This document shows, one piece after another, positions 1-9,253 of a stretch of 34,027 nucleotides of DNA (the first letter of the stretch is position 1; each line of letters opens with the position of its first letter). The DNA lies in assembly GCA_028284585.1 (NCBI GenBank), contig JANQRK010000026.1, positions 1 to 34,027 of the forward strand, read 5' to 3'. The notes under the pieces are model-generated. The model worked only from the letters and a program-made list of their open reading frames with translations, made no database searches and was not told the DNA's origin. Both the position numbers and the translations under genes were made by a program. This stretch comes from Chromatiales bacterium. Lineage in GTDB: Bacteria > Pseudomonadota > Gammaproteobacteria > Chromatiales > Chromatiaceae.

Positions 1-98
1 TGATTGCGCCGATCGCGATGGACGAGGGCTTGCGTTTTGCTATCCGTGAAGGCGGCCGTACCGTCGGCGCCGGCGTCGTCGCCAAAATTATCGAGTAA
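1..98 (+). CDS. tuf: Elongation factor Tu, C-terminal end (partial)
   Basis: This is the 3' end of an EF-Tu gene, with the reading frame starting at base 3. The 31 residues before the TAA stop include [20 protein letters not shown] and end in VVAKIIE, the strongly conserved end of EF-Tu domain 3. EF-Tu is the GTPase that delivers aminoacyl-tRNA to the ribosome. The gene ends only 6 bases before rpsJ, so the str cluster appears to run directly into the S10 cluster. The rest of the gene lies outside the window, and whether this is tufA or tufB cannot be told from the protein. Confidence 0.96.
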   Translation, partial: IAPIAMDEGLRFAIREGGRTVGAGVVAKIIE

Positions 99-104
99 CA
101 GTTA

Positions 105-416
105 ATGACCAGTCAGCGTATTCGAATCCGTCTGAAGTCCTTTGATCACCGGTTGATCGACCAGTCTGCGCGCGAGATCGTCGATACGGCGAAGCGTACC
201 GGCGCCCAGGTGTTGGGCCCGATCCCGCTGCCGACCAAGAAAGAGCGCTTCACCGTGCTGATTTCACCGCATGTCAATAAGGATGCGCGCGATCAATACG
301 AGATCCGCACCCATAAACGCCTGATGGACATCGTGGACCCTACCGACAAGACGGTCGATGCGTTGATGAAGCTCGATTTGGCAGCGGGCGTTGATGTTCA
401 GATCAAACTGAACTGA
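105..416 (+). CDS. rpsJ: 30S ribosomal protein S10
   Basis: S10 is a 103-residue small-subunit head protein that also acts with NusB in antitermination. The sequence has the family hallmarks: [15 protein letters not shown] at the start, the [15 protein letters not shown] loop, and a conserved end in GVDVQIKLN. Length is normal for the family. The ATG lies 6 bases after the tuf stop, with only a weak Shine-Dalgarno sequence, so translation may be coupled to tuf. The usual enterobacterial S10 leader, where L4 represses the operon, has no room here. Confidence 0.98.
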   Translation: MTSQRIRIRLKSFDHRLIDQSAREIVDTAKRTGAQVLGPIPLPTKKERFTVLISPHVNKDARDQYEIRTHKRLMDIVDPTDKTVDALMKLDLAAGVDVQIKLN

Positions 417-426
417 GGTTGATGAG

Positions 427-1077
427 ATGGCGATTGGAGTTGTTGGTCGTAAAGCAGGCATGACACGTATCTTTACCGATGACGGCGCGTCTGTTCCGGT
501 GACCGTGATTGAAGTCGAACCGAACCGAGTTACCCAAGTGCGCACGGCAGATAACGACGGATACGCCGCCATCCAAGTCACTGTGGGGAGTAAGAAGGCC
601 TCTCGAGTGAATAAACCGATGTCGGGACACTACGCCAAGGCCGGTGTCGAGGCAGGACGTGGTCTTTGGGAATTTCGCTTGGATGATCACGCCGGCGACC
701 CATTTGAAGTCGGTGCCGAGATCAGTGCCAATGTGTTCGAAGCCGGGCAAAAGGTCGATGTGCGTGGTATTAGCAAGGGTAAGGGATTCCAGGGCGGCGT
801 GAAGCGTCACAATTTTCGTACCCAGGATGCGACCCATGGTAACTCGCTGTCGCATCGCGCGCCGGGCTCGATTGGACAATGCCAAACCCCGGGTCGGGTC
901 TTCAAAGGGAAGAAAATGGCCGGACAAATGGGTACGGCGCAGGTCAGCGCACAGAATATCGAAGTTGTAAGCGTAGACACAGATCGCAACTTGCTCTTGG
1001 TCAAGGGGGCCGTGCCCGGTGCCCGTGGCGGCAATGTGGTCATTACGCCGGCGATCAAGCTGAAGAACAAGGGCTGA
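427..1077 (+). CDS. rplC: 50S ribosomal protein L3
   Basis: L3 is one of the two proteins that start large-subunit assembly, and its long loop reaches the peptidyl-transferase centre. The 216-residue protein begins [16 protein letters not shown] and carries the conserved loop [14 protein letters not shown] followed by [18 protein letters not shown]. The glutamine that PrmB methylates in E. coli (in the IGQxQTPG context) is present. It sits 10 bases after rpsJ, with GAGGTTGATGAG upstream as the ribosome binding region. Nothing in it is unusual. Confidence 0.98.
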   Translation: MAIGVVGRKAGMTRIFTDDGASVPVTVIEVEPNRVTQVRTADNDGYAAIQVTVGSKKASRVNKPMSGHYAKAGVEAGRGLWEFRLDDHAGDPFEVGAEISANVFEAGQKVDVRGISKGKGFQGGVKRHNFRTQDATHGNSLSHRAPGSIGQCQTPGRVFKGKKMAGQMGTAQVSAQNIEVVSVDTDRNLLLVKGAVPGARGGNVVITPAIKLKNKG

Positions 1078-1081
1078 CGAC

Positions 1082-1684
1082 ATGGACCTGAATGTACAAG
1101 GTGGCTCCAGCATCCAGGTCTCAGACCAGGTGTTCGGTGCGGATTACAACGAGTCGCTCATCCACCAGGTCGTTGTGGCCTACATGGCCGGCGCCCGTGC
1201 TGGAACCAAGGCCAACAAGAATCGATCGGCGGTTAGCGGTGGCGGCGCCAAGCCATTCCGCCAAAAAGGAACAGGGCGCGCGCGGCAGGGCACTATTCGA
1301 AGTCCGATTAGTCGCACCGGCGGCGTGACTTTCGCTGCTGCACCGCGCAGCTATGAGCAGAAGGTGAACCGCAAGATGTACCGTGGTGCGTTGCGCTCGA
1401 TTCTGTCTGAGCTGGTCCGCCAGTCACGGCTGATCGTGGTCGACAGCTTCGCAGTCAGTGCGCCCAAGACTAAGGAACTGGTGGCGCGGCTTACCGAGCT
1501 CGATGCTGCCGATGCGCTTATCGTCACGGAGCAGCACGATCAGGATCTGCTGTTGGCTAGCCGCAACCTGTATCACGTCAATGTATGCAGCTTGAGCGAA
1601 ATCGATCCCGTTAGCCTGATCGGATTCGAAAAGGTCGTGATCACAGCGCCTGCGCTCAAGGCCCTTGAGGAGAAGCTGGCATGA
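1082..1684 (+). CDS. rplD: 50S ribosomal protein L4
   Basis: L4 binds 23S rRNA domain I and its extended loop lines the exit tunnel. In E. coli it also represses the S10 operon through the mRNA leader. The 200-residue protein has the basic loop [23 protein letters not shown] and the conserved [27 protein letters not shown] segment split around it. The stop overlaps the rplW start as ATGA, pointing to translational coupling. Since the S10 leader is not visible upstream of rpsJ, L4 autoregulation of the enterobacterial kind may be absent (inference). Confidence 0.98.
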   Translation: MDLNVQGGSSIQVSDQVFGADYNESLIHQVVVAYMAGARAGTKANKNRSAVSGGGAKPFRQKGTGRARQGTIRSPISRTGGVTFAAAPRSYEQKVNRKMYRGALRSILSELVRQSRLIVVDSFAVSAPKTKELVARLTELDAADALIVTEQHDQDLLLASRNLYHVNVCSLSEIDPVSLIGFEKVVITAPALKALEEKLA

Positions 1685-1977
1685 GCAAAGAGCGTCTCAT
1701 GAACATCCTTCTGAGCCCGATCGTTTCTGAGAAAAGCACGATTGCTGCTGATAAGGCAAACCAGTTTGCCTTCAAGGTGGTCACTGATGCATCCAAGCCG
1801 GAGATTGCGCAGGCGGTCGAGCTGATGTTCGAAGTAAAAGTCGACCATGTGCGCACGATCAATATGCGTGGGAAGCAAAAGCGCTTTGGGGGTTCCTTGG
1901 GTAAGCGCAGTAGCTGGAAAAAGGCCTACGTCAGGTTGCAAGAAGGCTACGATATCGATTTCGCCGGTGGTGCCTGA
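1681..1977 (+). CDS. rplW: 50S ribosomal protein L23
   Basis: L23 lies at the exit-tunnel mouth and is the docking site for trigger factor and SRP. The 98-residue protein has the typical [20 protein letters not shown] start and the [20 protein letters not shown] segment. The conserved glutamate used by trigger factor, in the PIVSEKS motif, is present. Its ATG overlaps the rplD stop by 4 bases. Length matches the family. Confidence 0.98.
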   Translation: MSKERLMNILLSPIVSEKSTIAADKANQFAFKVVTDASKPEIAQAVELMFEVKVDHVRTINMRGKQKRFGGSLGKRSSWKKAYVRLQEGYDIDFAGGA

Positions 1978-2006
1978 GGCCGACGGCATAGGTTACGGAT
2001 AGAGCA

Positions 2007-2834
2007 ATGGCAATCGTCAAAACCAAACCGACATCGCCCGGGCGTCGCCACGTCGTCAAGGTCAAGAGCGAGGGGCTGCACAAGGGTGCCCCGCATGGGC
2101 CGTTGGTGGCCAAGAAGAGCAAGACCGGCGGCCGTAACAATAACGGCCGCATCACGACCCGTCACAAAGGCGGTGGTCACAAACAGCGCTATCGAGTCAT
2201 CGATTTCAAGCGCGACAAGGATGGTGTGCCCGGTGTCGTTGAGCGCCTTGAATATGATCCAAATCGCACGGCACACCTGGCACTGATCAAGTACCTGGAC
2301 GGTGAGCGACGTTACATCATCGCGCCCGCGGGCCTGAAAGTTGGTGATCGGGTTAGTTCGGGTGCCGAAGCGACGATCTCGGTTGGCAACTGCATGGCCT
2401 TGCGCAATATTCCTGTCGGTAGCACGGTGCACTGCATAGAGCTAAAGATCGGCAAGGGTGCACAGTTGGCACGCAGTGCCGGTGCTTCGGCCCAGCTGAT
2501 CGCTCGAGAAGGTGACTATGCCACGCTGCGTCTGCGCTCTGGCGAGATGCGAAAAGTGCATGCGGACTGCCGTGCGACGCTTGGTACAGCCGGAAACTCT
2601 GAGCACAATTTGCGTAAGTTGGGCAAGGCCGGCGCGAGCCGCTGGCGCGGTGTGCGGCCGACTGTGCGTGGCGTCGTGATGAACCCGGTCGATCACCCGC
2701 ATGGCGGGGGCGAGGGTCGTACCTCAGGCGGCCGCCATCCGGTCAGCCCATGGGGTACCCCGACCAAGGGCTTCAAGACTCGATCCAACAAGCGCACCGA
2801 TAAATTCATCGTTCGCGATCGTCGCCGTAAGTAA
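2007..2834 (+). CDS. rplB: 50S ribosomal protein L2
   Basis: L2 is needed for subunit association and peptidyl-transferase activity. The 275-residue protein includes [13 protein letters not shown] at the N-terminus, [18 protein letters not shown], and the C-terminal [20 protein letters not shown]. That last segment holds the histidine (His229 in E. coli) implicated in activity. A 29-base gap separates it from rplW. Length and motifs are ordinary for Gammaproteobacteria. Confidence 0.98.
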   Translation: MAIVKTKPTSPGRRHVVKVKSEGLHKGAPHGPLVAKKSKTGGRNNNGRITTRHKGGGHKQRYRVIDFKRDKDGVPGVVERLEYDPNRTAHLALIKYLDGERRYIIAPAGLKVGDRVSSGAEATISVGNCMALRNIPVGSTVHCIELKIGKGAQLARSAGASAQLIAREGDYATLRLRSGEMRKVHADCRATLGTAGNSEHNLRKLGKAGASRWRGVRPTVRGVVMNPVDHPHGGGEGRTSGGRHPVSPWGTPTKGFKTRSNKRTDKFIVRDRRRK

Positions 2835-2858
2835 ATCAAGGTGAGAGGCTAGAAGGCA

Positions 2859-3131
2859 ATGCCACGTTCAATCCGTAAAGGACCTTTTATCGATCTTCAC
2901 CTGCAAAAGAAGGTGGATGCTGCGCGTGCGAGCAATGATCGGCGGCCAATCAAGACCTGGTCGCGGCGTTCGATGGTTAGTCCAGATATGGTTGGTCTGA
3001 CAATCGCGGTGCACAACGGTAAGCAGCATGTGCCTGTGTTGGTTTCGGAAAATATGGTCGGCCACAAGCTTGGTGAGTTCGCCTTGACCCGCAACTATCG
3101 TGGTCACGTCGCGGACAAGAAGTCGCGGTAA
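2859..3131 (+). CDS. rpsS: 30S ribosomal protein S19
   Basis: S19 forms the S13-S19 pair in the head of the small subunit near the A site. The 90-residue protein begins [19 protein letters not shown] and contains [21 protein letters not shown] and the end [19 protein letters not shown], all family signatures. The start follows a GAGAGGCTAGAAGGCA ribosome binding region. rplV follows 10 bases after the stop. Confidence 0.98.
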   Translation: MPRSIRKGPFIDLHLQKKVDAARASNDRRPIKTWSRRSMVSPDMVGLTIAVHNGKQHVPVLVSENMVGHKLGEFALTRNYRGHVADKKSR

Positions 3132-3141
3132 GGGAGGAGTC

Positions 3142-3474
3142 ATGCAAGCTGTAGCAAAACTGCGTTTTGCGCGCCTCTCGGCCCAGAAAGGCCGCCTGGT
3201 TGCCGATCAAATCCGAGGACTTCCAGTTGAGCAAGCCCTAAACATCCTGGCGTTCAGCAAGAAAAAGGGCGCTGCAATGGTTAAAAAGGTGCTGGACTCA
3301 GCGGTGGCGAACGCTGAAAACAACGAAGGCGCAGATGTCGATGAGCTGAAAGTCAAAGCCGTGTGGGTTGATGAAGGCCCCACGATGAAACGTATTCGCG
3401 CGCGGGCTAAGGGCCGTGCTGCGCGGATCCTCAAGCGCACCAGTCATATCACCGTCACGGTAGCAGACGAATAA
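3142..3474 (+). CDS. rplV: 50S ribosomal protein L22
   Basis: L22 lines the narrowest part of the exit tunnel through a long beta-hairpin. It is the site of some macrolide-resistance changes. I chose the ATG at 3142, giving 110 residues ([20 protein letters not shown]), because a strong AGGGAGGAG stands just before it. The frame is open further upstream, but that part overlaps rpsS. The hairpin segment near [18 protein letters not shown] is intact and no resistance-type deletion is evident. Confidence 0.97.
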   Translation: MQAVAKLRFARLSAQKGRLVADQIRGLPVEQALNILAFSKKKGAAMVKKVLDSAVANAENNEGADVDELKVKAVWVDEGPTMKRIRARAKGRAARILKRTSHITVTVADE

Positions 3475-3487
3475 GCGGTCAATAACT

Positions 3488-4168
3488 ATGGGTCAAAAAG
3501 TACATCCAAACGGCATTCGTCTCGGCATCGTCTCGGACTGGACGTCAAAGTGGTACGCCGACAGCAAGCACTATGCTGATCTGTTGAACACAGATCTAGA
3601 CGTACGCGATTTTCTGAAGAGCAAGCTACGCCAGGCATCAGTGAGTCGTATCCAGATAGATAGGCCGGCGAAGAACGCCCACATCACGATTCACACGGCT
3701 CGACCCGGCCTTGTGATCGGTAAGAAGGGCGAAGACATCGACGCGCTGCGCAAAGAAGTAGCGGCCCGTATGGGTATCCCAGTGCATATCAGCATCGAGG
3801 AGATCCGCAAGCCGGAACTCGATGCACAGCTAGTCGCAGAGAGCATTGCGCAGCAACTGGAACGACGCATCATGTTTCGCCGTGCGATGAAGCGTGCGGT
3901 GCAGAACACCATGCGTCTGGGCGCGCAGGGTATCAAGGTGAATATTGCCGGCCGGCTGAATGGCGCAGAGATAGCGCGCAGCGAATGGTATCGTGAAGGC
4001 CGGGTACCTTTGCACACTCTGCGGGCCGATATCGATTACGGCTTTGCCGAGGCGCGCACTACCTATGGGATCATCGGCGTGAAGACTTGGATCTTCAAAG
4101 GTGAAGTATTTGGCGATCGCGAAGAAGAACAAGATGCGGCGCCGGCAAAGGGCGCACCGCGAGGTTAG
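3488..4168 (+). CDS. rpsC: 30S ribosomal protein S3
   Basis: S3 sits at the mRNA entry site and takes part in helicase activity on mRNA. The 226-residue protein begins [14 protein letters not shown]. It has a KH domain with the [18 protein letters not shown] loop (residues about 75-95) and the C-terminal domain segments [22 protein letters not shown] split around residue 165. The last about 20 residues ([15 protein letters not shown]) are a poorly conserved tail. It lies 13 bases after rplV. Confidence 0.98.
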   Translation: MGQKVHPNGIRLGIVSDWTSKWYADSKHYADLLNTDLDVRDFLKSKLRQASVSRIQIDRPAKNAHITIHTARPGLVIGKKGEDIDALRKEVAARMGIPVHISIEEIRKPELDAQLVAESIAQQLERRIMFRRAMKRAVQNTMRLGAQGIKVNIAGRLNGAEIARSEWYREGRVPLHTLRADIDYGFAEARTTYGIIGVKTWIFKGEVFGDREEEQDAAPAKGAPRG

Positions 4169-4178
4169 GTAATAAAAG

Positions 4179-4592
4179 ATGCTGCAGCCTAAACGCACCA
4201 AATTCCGTAAACAGATGAAAGGCCGTAACCGTGGCCTGGCCCAGTCGGGCAATAAGGTCAGCTTCGGCGAGTTCGGGTTAAAGGCCACTGGCCGTGGCAG
4301 GATCACGGCCCGACAAATCGAAGCGGCTCGGCGCACGATTACACGGACAGTGAAGCGTGGCGGCAAGCTGTGGATTCGAGTCTTCCCAGATAAACCGATC
4401 TCAAAAAAGCCGCTCGAAGTGCGTATGGGTAAGGGTAAGGGCAACGTCGAATACTGGGTGGCGCAGATTCAGCCAGGCCGTATGTTGTATGAGATTGAGG
4501 GTGTGAACGAGCAGCTGGCGCGTCAAGCGTTTGAGCTGGCGGCTGCCAAGCTGCCCGTCCAGACCACTTTTGTTAAACGGATGATCCTTTAA
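4179..4592 (+). CDS. rplP: 50S ribosomal protein L16
   Basis: L16 contacts the A-site tRNA and organises the peptidyl-transferase region. The 137-residue protein begins [19 protein letters not shown] and contains [20 protein letters not shown] and [16 protein letters not shown]. The arginine in EVRMGKGKG that E. coli hydroxylates through YcfD/RoxA is conserved. The stop codon directly abuts the rpmC ATG (TAAATG), so the two are probably translationally coupled. Confidence 0.98.
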   Translation: MLQPKRTKFRKQMKGRNRGLAQSGNKVSFGEFGLKATGRGRITARQIEAARRTITRTVKRGGKLWIRVFPDKPISKKPLEVRMGKGKGNVEYWVAQIQPGRMLYEIEGVNEQLARQAFELAAAKLPVQTTFVKRMIL

Positions 4593-4793
4593 ATGAATGC
4601 GTCGGAGCTTAGAGAGAAGTCAGGAGACGAGCTGCGTGATGCCCTGCATGAGCTGCTCAAAGAGCAGTTCAACCTGCGTATGCAGCGCGGCACGGGGCAA
4701 TTTTCCCGTCCGCATCTGATGAAGGCTGTTCGCCGCAACATCGCGCGCGTCAAGACAATCATGCGCGAGAAGCGCCAGGCAGGTGAAGCATGA
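4593..4793 (+). CDS. rpmC: 50S ribosomal protein L29
   Basis: L29 is a small helical-hairpin protein next to L23 at the tunnel exit. The 66-residue sequence has [20 protein letters not shown], the [10 protein letters not shown] turn and [15 protein letters not shown], all typical. It has no gap to rplP and overlaps rpsQ by 4 bases (ATGA), so the three are tightly coupled. Confidence 0.97.
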   Translation: MNASELREKSGDELRDALHELLKEQFNLRMQRGTGQFSRPHLMKAVRRNIARVKTIMREKRQAGEA

Positions 4794-5053
4794 GCGAGCA
4801 GCAAGCAGCTGATAATCGTACCCTGCAGGGTCGTGTGGTCAGTGACAAGATGGACAAGAGCATCACGGTGGAGATTGAGCGCCGAGTGAAACATCCGCTG
4901 TACGGTAAGTTTGTCCGTAAGACCACGAAGGTTCATGCACACGACGAGAACAACGATTGTCAGATGGGTGACTTGGTTGTCGTCGAGCAGTGCAGGCCGC
5001 TGTCTAAAACTAAAAAATGGCGCTTTACTAAGCTGGTCGAGCGTCCGAGCTGA
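4790..5053 (+). CDS. rpsQ: 30S ribosomal protein S17
   Basis: S17 is a primary 16S rRNA-binding protein of the small-subunit body, with an OB fold. The 87-residue protein carries [39 protein letters not shown] and the [17 protein letters not shown] end, all characteristic. It overlaps rpmC by 4 bases. The following 43-base gap before rplN is the usual S17-L14 spacing and shows nothing notable. Confidence 0.98.
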   Translation: MSEQQAADNRTLQGRVVSDKMDKSITVEIERRVKHPLYGKFVRKTTKVHAHDENNDCQMGDLVVVEQCRPLSKTKKWRFTKLVERPS

Positions 5054-5096
5054 ATACAGAACACGTTCACGAATCGGAATACCTCAGGGTGATGTC

Positions 5097-5465
5097 ATGA
5101 TCCAGATGCAATCTTTACTGAATGTCGCGGACAATAGTGGTGCGCGTCGCGTTCAGTGCATCAAGGTGCTTGGAGGCTCGCATCGGCGCTACGCCGGGAT
5201 CGGGGATGTCATCAAGGTTTCGATTAAGGACGCCAACCCGCGTGGGAAGGTAAAGAAGGGCGACGTATTCAATGCTGTCGTCGTGCGCACGCGTAAGGGC
5301 GTGCGCCGACCGGACGGTTCCTTGATCCGCTTTGACGGTAATGCAGCGGTGCTGCTCAATAATAAACTCGAGCCGATCGGCACCCGTATCTTCGGGCCGG
5401 TGACCCGGGAACTGCGCAGCGAGCGGTTCATGAAGATCATTTCACTGGCGCCTGAAGTGCTCTAG
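5097..5465 (+). CDS. rplN: 50S ribosomal protein L14
   Basis: L14 forms inter-subunit bridges and is the docking site of silencing factor RsfS. I chose the ATG at 5097, giving 122 residues ([20 protein letters not shown]). The frame stays open upstream, but that part overlaps rpsQ and lacks L14 similarity. Signatures include the [21 protein letters not shown] segment split around residue 40 and the [13 protein letters not shown] end. Length matches the family (122-123 residues). This is the first gene of the spc-type block. Confidence 0.97.
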   Translation: MIQMQSLLNVADNSGARRVQCIKVLGGSHRRYAGIGDVIKVSIKDANPRGKVKKGDVFNAVVVRTRKGVRRPDGSLIRFDGNAAVLLNNKLEPIGTRIFGPVTRELRSERFMKIISLAPEVL

Positions 5466-5476
5466 AGGTACGGGAT

Positions 5477-5794
5477 ATGGCAAACAGGATTCGAAAAGGT
5501 GACGACGTGATCGTCCTGACCGGCAAAGACAAAGGCAAGCGAGGTACTGTACTGAGCATGCTGGGGGATAGGGTGATCGTGGAGAACACCAATCTCGCCA
5601 AGAAGCACGTGAAGCCAAACCCGAACAAGGGTGAGCAAGGCGGTATCATCGATAAGGAGATGCCGCTGCATGTGTCTAATGTGGCGTTGTACAACCCAAC
5701 AACCGATAAGGGTGACCGCGTCGGGTTCAAGACCTTGGATGATGGCCGCAAGGTGCGGGTGTTCAAGTCCAACGGTGAAGTCGTGGACGTTTGA
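5477..5794 (+). CDS. rplX: 50S ribosomal protein L24
   Basis: L24 is an assembly-initiator protein that binds the 5' end of 23S rRNA. The 105-residue protein has the KOW motif ([20 protein letters not shown], residues about 4-23) and the segment [18 protein letters not shown], which are diagnostic. It begins 11 bases after rplN and ends 10 bases before rplE. Confidence 0.98.
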   Translation: MANRIRKGDDVIVLTGKDKGKRGTVLSMLGDRVIVENTNLAKKHVKPNPNKGEQGGIIDKEMPLHVSNVALYNPTTDKGDRVGFKTLDDGRKVRVFKSNGEVVDV

Positions 5795-5804
5795 GGCGAT
5801 AGTC

Positions 5805-6341
5805 ATGGCAAGGCTCCAGAAGCACTACAAAGAGACAGTCGTTCCCCAATTGATGGAGACGTTTGGCTACAAGACCGTCATGCAAGTGCCCAGAATCGAC
5901 AAGATCACGCTCAATATGGGTGTCGGCGAGGCGGTGGGCGACAAGAAAGTGATGGAGTTCGCGGTTGGCGACATGGAAAAGATCGCAGGGCAAAAACCGA
6001 TCATCACGCGAGCCAAGAAGTCGGTCGCTGGCTTCAAGATCCGTGACGGCTGGCCCATTGGCTGCAAGGTTACGCTGCGGCGGGATCGCATGTACGAGTT
6101 CCTCGACCGACTCATCAATATCGCAATCCCACGGGTGCGTGATTTTCGTGGGCTCAGCCCAAAGTCTTTCGACGGTCGTGGCAATTACAGCATGGGTGTA
6201 AAGGAACAGATCATCTTCCCCGAGGTCGAATACGACAAGATTGACGCGCTGCGTGGTATGGATATCACCATCACCACCTCAGCAAAGAATGACGAGGAAT
6301 GTCGAGCATTGCTCGGCGGCTTTAACTTTCCGTTCAAATAA
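5805..6341 (+). CDS. rplE: 50S ribosomal protein L5
   Basis: L5 binds 5S rRNA and contacts P-site tRNA. The ATG at 5805 gives 178 residues beginning [20 protein letters not shown], matching the family. The frame is open upstream only over rplX. Conserved segments include [36 protein letters not shown] and [19 protein letters not shown]. In E. coli the S8 repressor site overlaps the rplE start; I could not confirm an equivalent helix here. Confidence 0.97.
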   Translation: MARLQKHYKETVVPQLMETFGYKTVMQVPRIDKITLNMGVGEAVGDKKVMEFAVGDMEKIAGQKPIITRAKKSVAGFKIRDGWPIGCKVTLRRDRMYEFLDRLINIAIPRVRDFRGLSPKSFDGRGNYSMGVKEQIIFPEVEYDKIDALRGMDITITTSAKNDEECRALLGGFNFPFK

Positions 6342-6357
6342 CTAGCGGCATAGGGCT

Positions 6358-6663
6358 ATGGCAAAGAAGAGTATGTGGGCTCGCGAGGCGAAGCGCGCCA
6401 AGTTGGTAGCTAGATACGCTAGCAAGCGCGCCGAGCTGAAGGCGGTTATAGGTGACCGCAGTAAGTCGTCGGAAGAAATCGACGCGGCGGTAGTGGCGTT
6501 GCAAAAAATGCCACGCGATGCCAGCCCAGCCCGCCAGCAGCGGCGTTGCCGGGTGTCCGGTCGCCCGCACGCGGTCTACCGGAAATTCGGCCTGAGCCGT
6601 AACAAGTTGCGCGAGGCCGCCATGCGAGGCGACGTTCCGGGCTTGAAGAAGGCAAGTTGGTAA
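6358..6663 (+). CDS. rpsN: 30S ribosomal protein S14 (zinc-free type)
   Basis: S14 is a late-assembling protein of the small-subunit head. At 101 residues this is the long, zinc-free form: it lacks the paired CxxC motifs of the short S14 and has [20 protein letters not shown] with a single cysteine. The end [18 protein letters not shown] is typical. An unusually long gap, 119 bases, separates it from rpsH. Confidence 0.98.
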   Translation: MAKKSMWAREAKRAKLVARYASKRAELKAVIGDRSKSSEEIDAAVVALQKMPRDASPARQQRRCRVSGRPHAVYRKFGLSRNKLREAAMRGDVPGLKKASW

Positions 6664-6782
6664 GTCGCTAGCGTATCCTGCAAGTTTGCAGTATATTACC
6701 CTGCTCCCTCACTGGAGGGGGTTCGTGAAACCGGGTATCGCGCCTTGCAAGAAGGTGGGCTGACCCACAGGAGTCTCTAATA
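6664..6782 (+). promoter_or_regulatory. Structured rpsN-rpsH spacer with hairpins at the rpsH ribosome binding site
   Basis: This is the longest gene-free stretch inside the ribosomal clusters. It holds a 6-bp inverted repeat CTGCAA/TTGCAG (6678-6691), too tight to be stable as RNA. It also holds a 7-bp stem with tetraloop ACTG (6704-6710 with 6715-6721, one G-U pair) and a 5-bp stem GTGGG/CCCAC with loop CTGA (6755-6759 with 6764-6768). The last stem ends one base before the rpsH Shine-Dalgarno AGGAG (6769-6773). The layout fits a translational control element or an RNA-processing site (inference). No convincing promoter or U-tract is visible. Confidence 0.45.
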
Positions 6783-7178
6783 ATGAGCATGTCAGATCCG
6801 ATTGCGGATATGCTAACCCGCATCCGCAACGGCCAGGCTGCTGGTAAGGCATCGGTCCGCATGCCTGCCTCTAAGCAGAAGCAAGCTGTTGCGCAAGTCC
6901 TGAAGGACGAAGGCTACATCACCGATTTTGCTCCGGCCGAGCTGGACGGAAAGCCAGCGATTGAGATCACTTTGAAGTATTTCCAAGGTGCGCCCGTGAT
7001 CGACTTCGTCAAACGTATCAGTCGTCCTGGCCTGCGGATCTATAAGAGTCGCGAGGAGCTTCCGAAGGTACGTGGTGGGCTGGGTATCGCGATTGTCTCG
7101 ACCTCTAAGGGCGTGATGACTGATCGTGAGGCACGCAAACAGGGTCACGGAGGCGAAGTCATCGCCTTCGTGGCTTGA
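6783..7178 (+). CDS. rpsH: 30S ribosomal protein S8
   Basis: S8 binds the central domain of 16S rRNA and in E. coli represses the spc operon. The 131-residue protein begins [18 protein letters not shown] and ends in the conserved [20 protein letters not shown] region. The ATG at 6783 lies 9 bases after AGGAG. A second in-frame ATG at 6789 would be 15 bases away, so the first is preferred. It is preceded by the structured spacer described separately. Confidence 0.98.
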   Translation: MSMSDPIADMLTRIRNGQAAGKASVRMPASKQKQAVAQVLKDEGYITDFAPAELDGKPAIEITLKYFQGAPVIDFVKRISRPGLRIYKSREELPKVRGGLGIAIVSTSKGVMTDREARKQGHGGEVIAFVA

Positions 7179-7190
7179 CGGAGGAGTGCC

Positions 7191-7718
7191 ATGTCTCGGA
7201 TAGCAAAAGCTCCCATTGCAGTGGCCAAAGGCGTCGACGTGAAGATCGATGGCCAACAGATAACCGTGAAAGGTGGTAAGGGCTCGCTCACGCTGGATGT
7301 CCACCCCTCCGTCTCGGTGAGCCTCGATGATGGGGCGTTGAGCGTCAAGCCTGCAAACGATTCGGCCTGGGCCATGGCCGGTACGATGCGTGCTCTGCTG
7401 AGCAACATGGTGCACGGAGTCAGCGAAGGCTTTCAGAAGAAGCTTCAGCTAGTCGGCGTCGGCTATCGTGCACAGGGGAAGGGCAAGGTACTGAATCTGA
7501 ACCTGGGTTTTTCGCACCCGATTGATTATCCGGTACCGGCGGACATAACGATTGAGACGCCGTCGCAGACCGAAGTAGTCGTTTCCGGTAGCGACAAGCA
7601 GCGTGTTGGCCAGGTGGCTGCCGAGATCCGCGCCTTCCGCCCACCGGAGCCTTACAAGGGCAAGGGCGTTCGCTACGCGGATGAACGCATCGTTCGCAAA
7701 GAAGCGAAGAAGAAGTAA
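7191..7718 (+). CDS. rplF: 50S ribosomal protein L6
   Basis: L6 lies near the factor-binding site by the sarcin-ricin loop. The 175-residue protein begins [19 protein letters not shown] and contains [20 protein letters not shown]. Near the C-terminus it has the L6 signature [20 protein letters not shown]. The start follows a GACGGAGGAGTGCC Shine-Dalgarno region. Two repeated domains of about 80 residues, as in all L6 proteins. Confidence 0.98.
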   Translation: MSRIAKAPIAVAKGVDVKIDGQQITVKGGKGSLTLDVHPSVSVSLDDGALSVKPANDSAWAMAGTMRALLSNMVHGVSEGFQKKLQLVGVGYRAQGKGKVLNLNLGFSHPIDYPVPADITIETPSQTEVVVSGSDKQRVGQVAAEIRAFRPPEPYKGKGVRYADERIVRKEAKKK

Positions 7719-7730
7719 GGGGTCAGGGTC

Positions 7731-8087
7731 TTGAATAAGAAAAGTGCTCGTTTGCGCCGCGCCCAGCGCGCGCGCTCTAAAATTCGCGAGTTGGGCGTGC
7801 ATCGCCTGACCATTCACCGCACACCGCGTCATATATACGCGCAGGTGATTGCCCCCGATGGGGCCCAGGTCGTGGCCGCGGCATCGACCGTCGACAAAGC
7901 GATTGCCAAGAATATTCAGGGTAGTTGTGGCAACGCGTCGGCGGCGAGCGCCGTGGGGAAGGCGGTTGCAGAGCGAGCCAAAGAGAAGGGCATCGAGCGT
8001 GTTGCGTTTGATCGCTCCGGTTTTCGCTATCACGGTCGGGTTAGGGCCTTGGCCGATGCCGCCCGCGAAGCCGGGCTTGAGTTCTAA
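7731..8087 (+). CDS. rplR: 50S ribosomal protein L18 (TTG start)
   Basis: L18 binds 5S rRNA with L5. The 118-residue protein reads [20 protein letters not shown], then [20 protein letters not shown] and ends [21 protein letters not shown], closely matching E. coli L18. The start is TTG at 7731: alignment to the family requires this position and there is no nearby ATG or GTG in frame. A GGTCAGGG sequence upstream may be the ribosome binding site. A TTG start could lower its initiation rate relative to its neighbours (inference). Confidence 0.97.
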   Translation: MNKKSARLRRAQRARSKIRELGVHRLTIHRTPRHIYAQVIAPDGAQVVAAASTVDKAIAKNIQGSCGNASAASAVGKAVAERAKEKGIERVAFDRSGFRYHGRVRALADAAREAGLEF

Positions 8088-8100
8088 GGGGTCTTTGACG

Positions 8101-8607
8101 ATGGCTAATTTCGAATCCAAGCCCACTGGTGATGATCTGATCGAGAAGCTGATCGGCGTCAATCGAGTGGCAAAAGTCGTCAAGGGCGGCCGTGTGTTCG
8201 GCTTTGCAGCGCTGGTCGTGGTTGGTGATGGTAATGGCAAGGTCGGGTTTGGCACCGGCAAGGCCAAAGAGGTGCCGGTAGCTATCCAAAAGGCTATGGA
8301 TATGGCGCGTCGCAACCTGAAGCCGGTGAAGCTAAAGAAAGGCACCCTGCAGTACCCTCTGGTCGGGCGGCATGGCGCGGCAAAGGTATTCATGAAGCCC
8401 GCGTCGGAGGGTACTGGGATCATCGCTGGTGGCGCGATGCGGGCGATCTTCGAAGTCGTCGGCGTGAACGATGTCCTTGCCAAGTGCATTGGCACCAACA
8501 ACCCGATCAATGTGGTGCGTGCGACCATGAACGGGCTGACCGATATGGATGATCCCGAGTACGTTGCAGCTAAGCGCGGAAAGACGGTCGAAGAGATTCT
8601 GGGGTAG
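8101..8607 (+). CDS. rpsE: 30S ribosomal protein S5
   Basis: S5 affects translational accuracy and mRNA unwinding. The ATG at 8101 gives 168 residues ([20 protein letters not shown]). The open frame extends upstream only across rplR. The protein has [20 protein letters not shown], the [19 protein letters not shown] segment and [13 protein letters not shown], all diagnostic of S5. The spectinomycin loop near residues 20-30 looks wild-type. Confidence 0.97.
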   Translation: MANFESKPTGDDLIEKLIGVNRVAKVVKGGRVFGFAALVVVGDGNGKVGFGTGKAKEVPVAIQKAMDMARRNLKPVKLKKGTLQYPLVGRHGAAKVFMKPASEGTGIIAGGAMRAIFEVVGVNDVLAKCIGTNNPINVVRATMNGLTDMDDPEYVAAKRGKTVEEILG

Positions 8608-8613
8608 GCAGCG

Positions 8614-8805
8614 ATGGCCGGCAAAAAAGTGATGAAGGTTAAGTTGGTGCGCAGTGTTCACGGTCGCCTCCGCAAGCACCGTGCCTGCGTTCGCGGCTTG
8701 GGTTTGCGCCGTATGCATCAGACCGTGGAGGTCGAAGACACGCCTGCCACGCGCGGCATGCTGAACAAAGTGGCCTACATGGTCCAGCTCGTTGAGGAGG
8801 CGTAA
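8614..8805 (+). CDS. rpmD: 50S ribosomal protein L30
   Basis: L30 is a small large-subunit protein near 5S rRNA. The 63-residue sequence has [40 protein letters not shown] and [11 protein letters not shown], typical of bacterial L30. It begins 6 bases after rpsE. Its stop is one base into the first possible rplO ATG. Confidence 0.97.
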   Translation: MAGKKVMKVKLVRSVHGRLRKHRACVRGLGLRRMHQTVEVEDTPATRGMLNKVAYMVQLVEEA

Positions 8806-8807
8806 TG

Positions 8808-9242
8808 ATGCGTCTGAATGCACTCAAACCAGCCGCTGGAAGCAAGAAAGACCTTAAGCGCGTCGGTCGCGGTATAGGCAGCGGCCTAGGCAAGACAGCG
8901 GGTCGTGGCCATAAAGGCCAAAAGTCGCGCTCTGGCGGTTTCCACAAGATCGGTTTCGAGGGTGGCCAGATGCCGCTCCAGCGGCGCTTGCCGAAGGTTG
9001 GGTTTCGCTCGAAGGTGGCACGAGTTACTGGCGAGTTGCGATTGAACGAGATCGCCAAAGTCGAAGGAGATGTGGTTGACTTAGAGGCGCTGCGTCGTGC
9101 CGGCGTCCTTTCGGCGAAAATGCGCAGGGCAAAGATCATCCTCTCGGGTAGCCTCGATCGGGCACTGACCATCCGTGGGATCGCTGCGACCAAAGGTGCT
9201 CGGGCCGCGATCGAAGCCGCAGGTGGCAAGGTCGAGGACTGA
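8808..9242 (+). CDS. rplO: 50S ribosomal protein L15
   Basis: L15 is a late-assembly large-subunit protein with a long glycine-rich basic tail. I prefer the ATG at 8808 (144 residues, [20 protein letters not shown]): it is 7 bases after GAGGAGG and matches the E. coli start. The ATG at 8805, overlapping the rpmD stop, is the alternative and adds one methionine. The [20 protein letters not shown] segment and [17 protein letters not shown] are diagnostic. Confidence 0.97.
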   Translation: MRLNALKPAAGSKKDLKRVGRGIGSGLGKTAGRGHKGQKSRSGGFHKIGFEGGQMPLQRRLPKVGFRSKVARVTGELRLNEIAKVEGDVVDLEALRRAGVLSAKMRRAKIILSGSLDRALTIRGIAATKGARAAIEAAGGKVED

Positions 9243-9253
9243 GACAGCGGGTC

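Noticed and set aside
403..1113. A 236-codon minus-strand open frame opposite rplC
   Set aside because: Antisense shadow of L3 without family similarity or a ribosome binding site.
7449..8624. A 391-codon minus-strand open frame opposite rplF, rplR and rpsE
   Set aside because: It lies wholly antisense to three certain ribosomal protein genes and has no recognisable domain; long antisense frames are common in GC-rich coding DNA.
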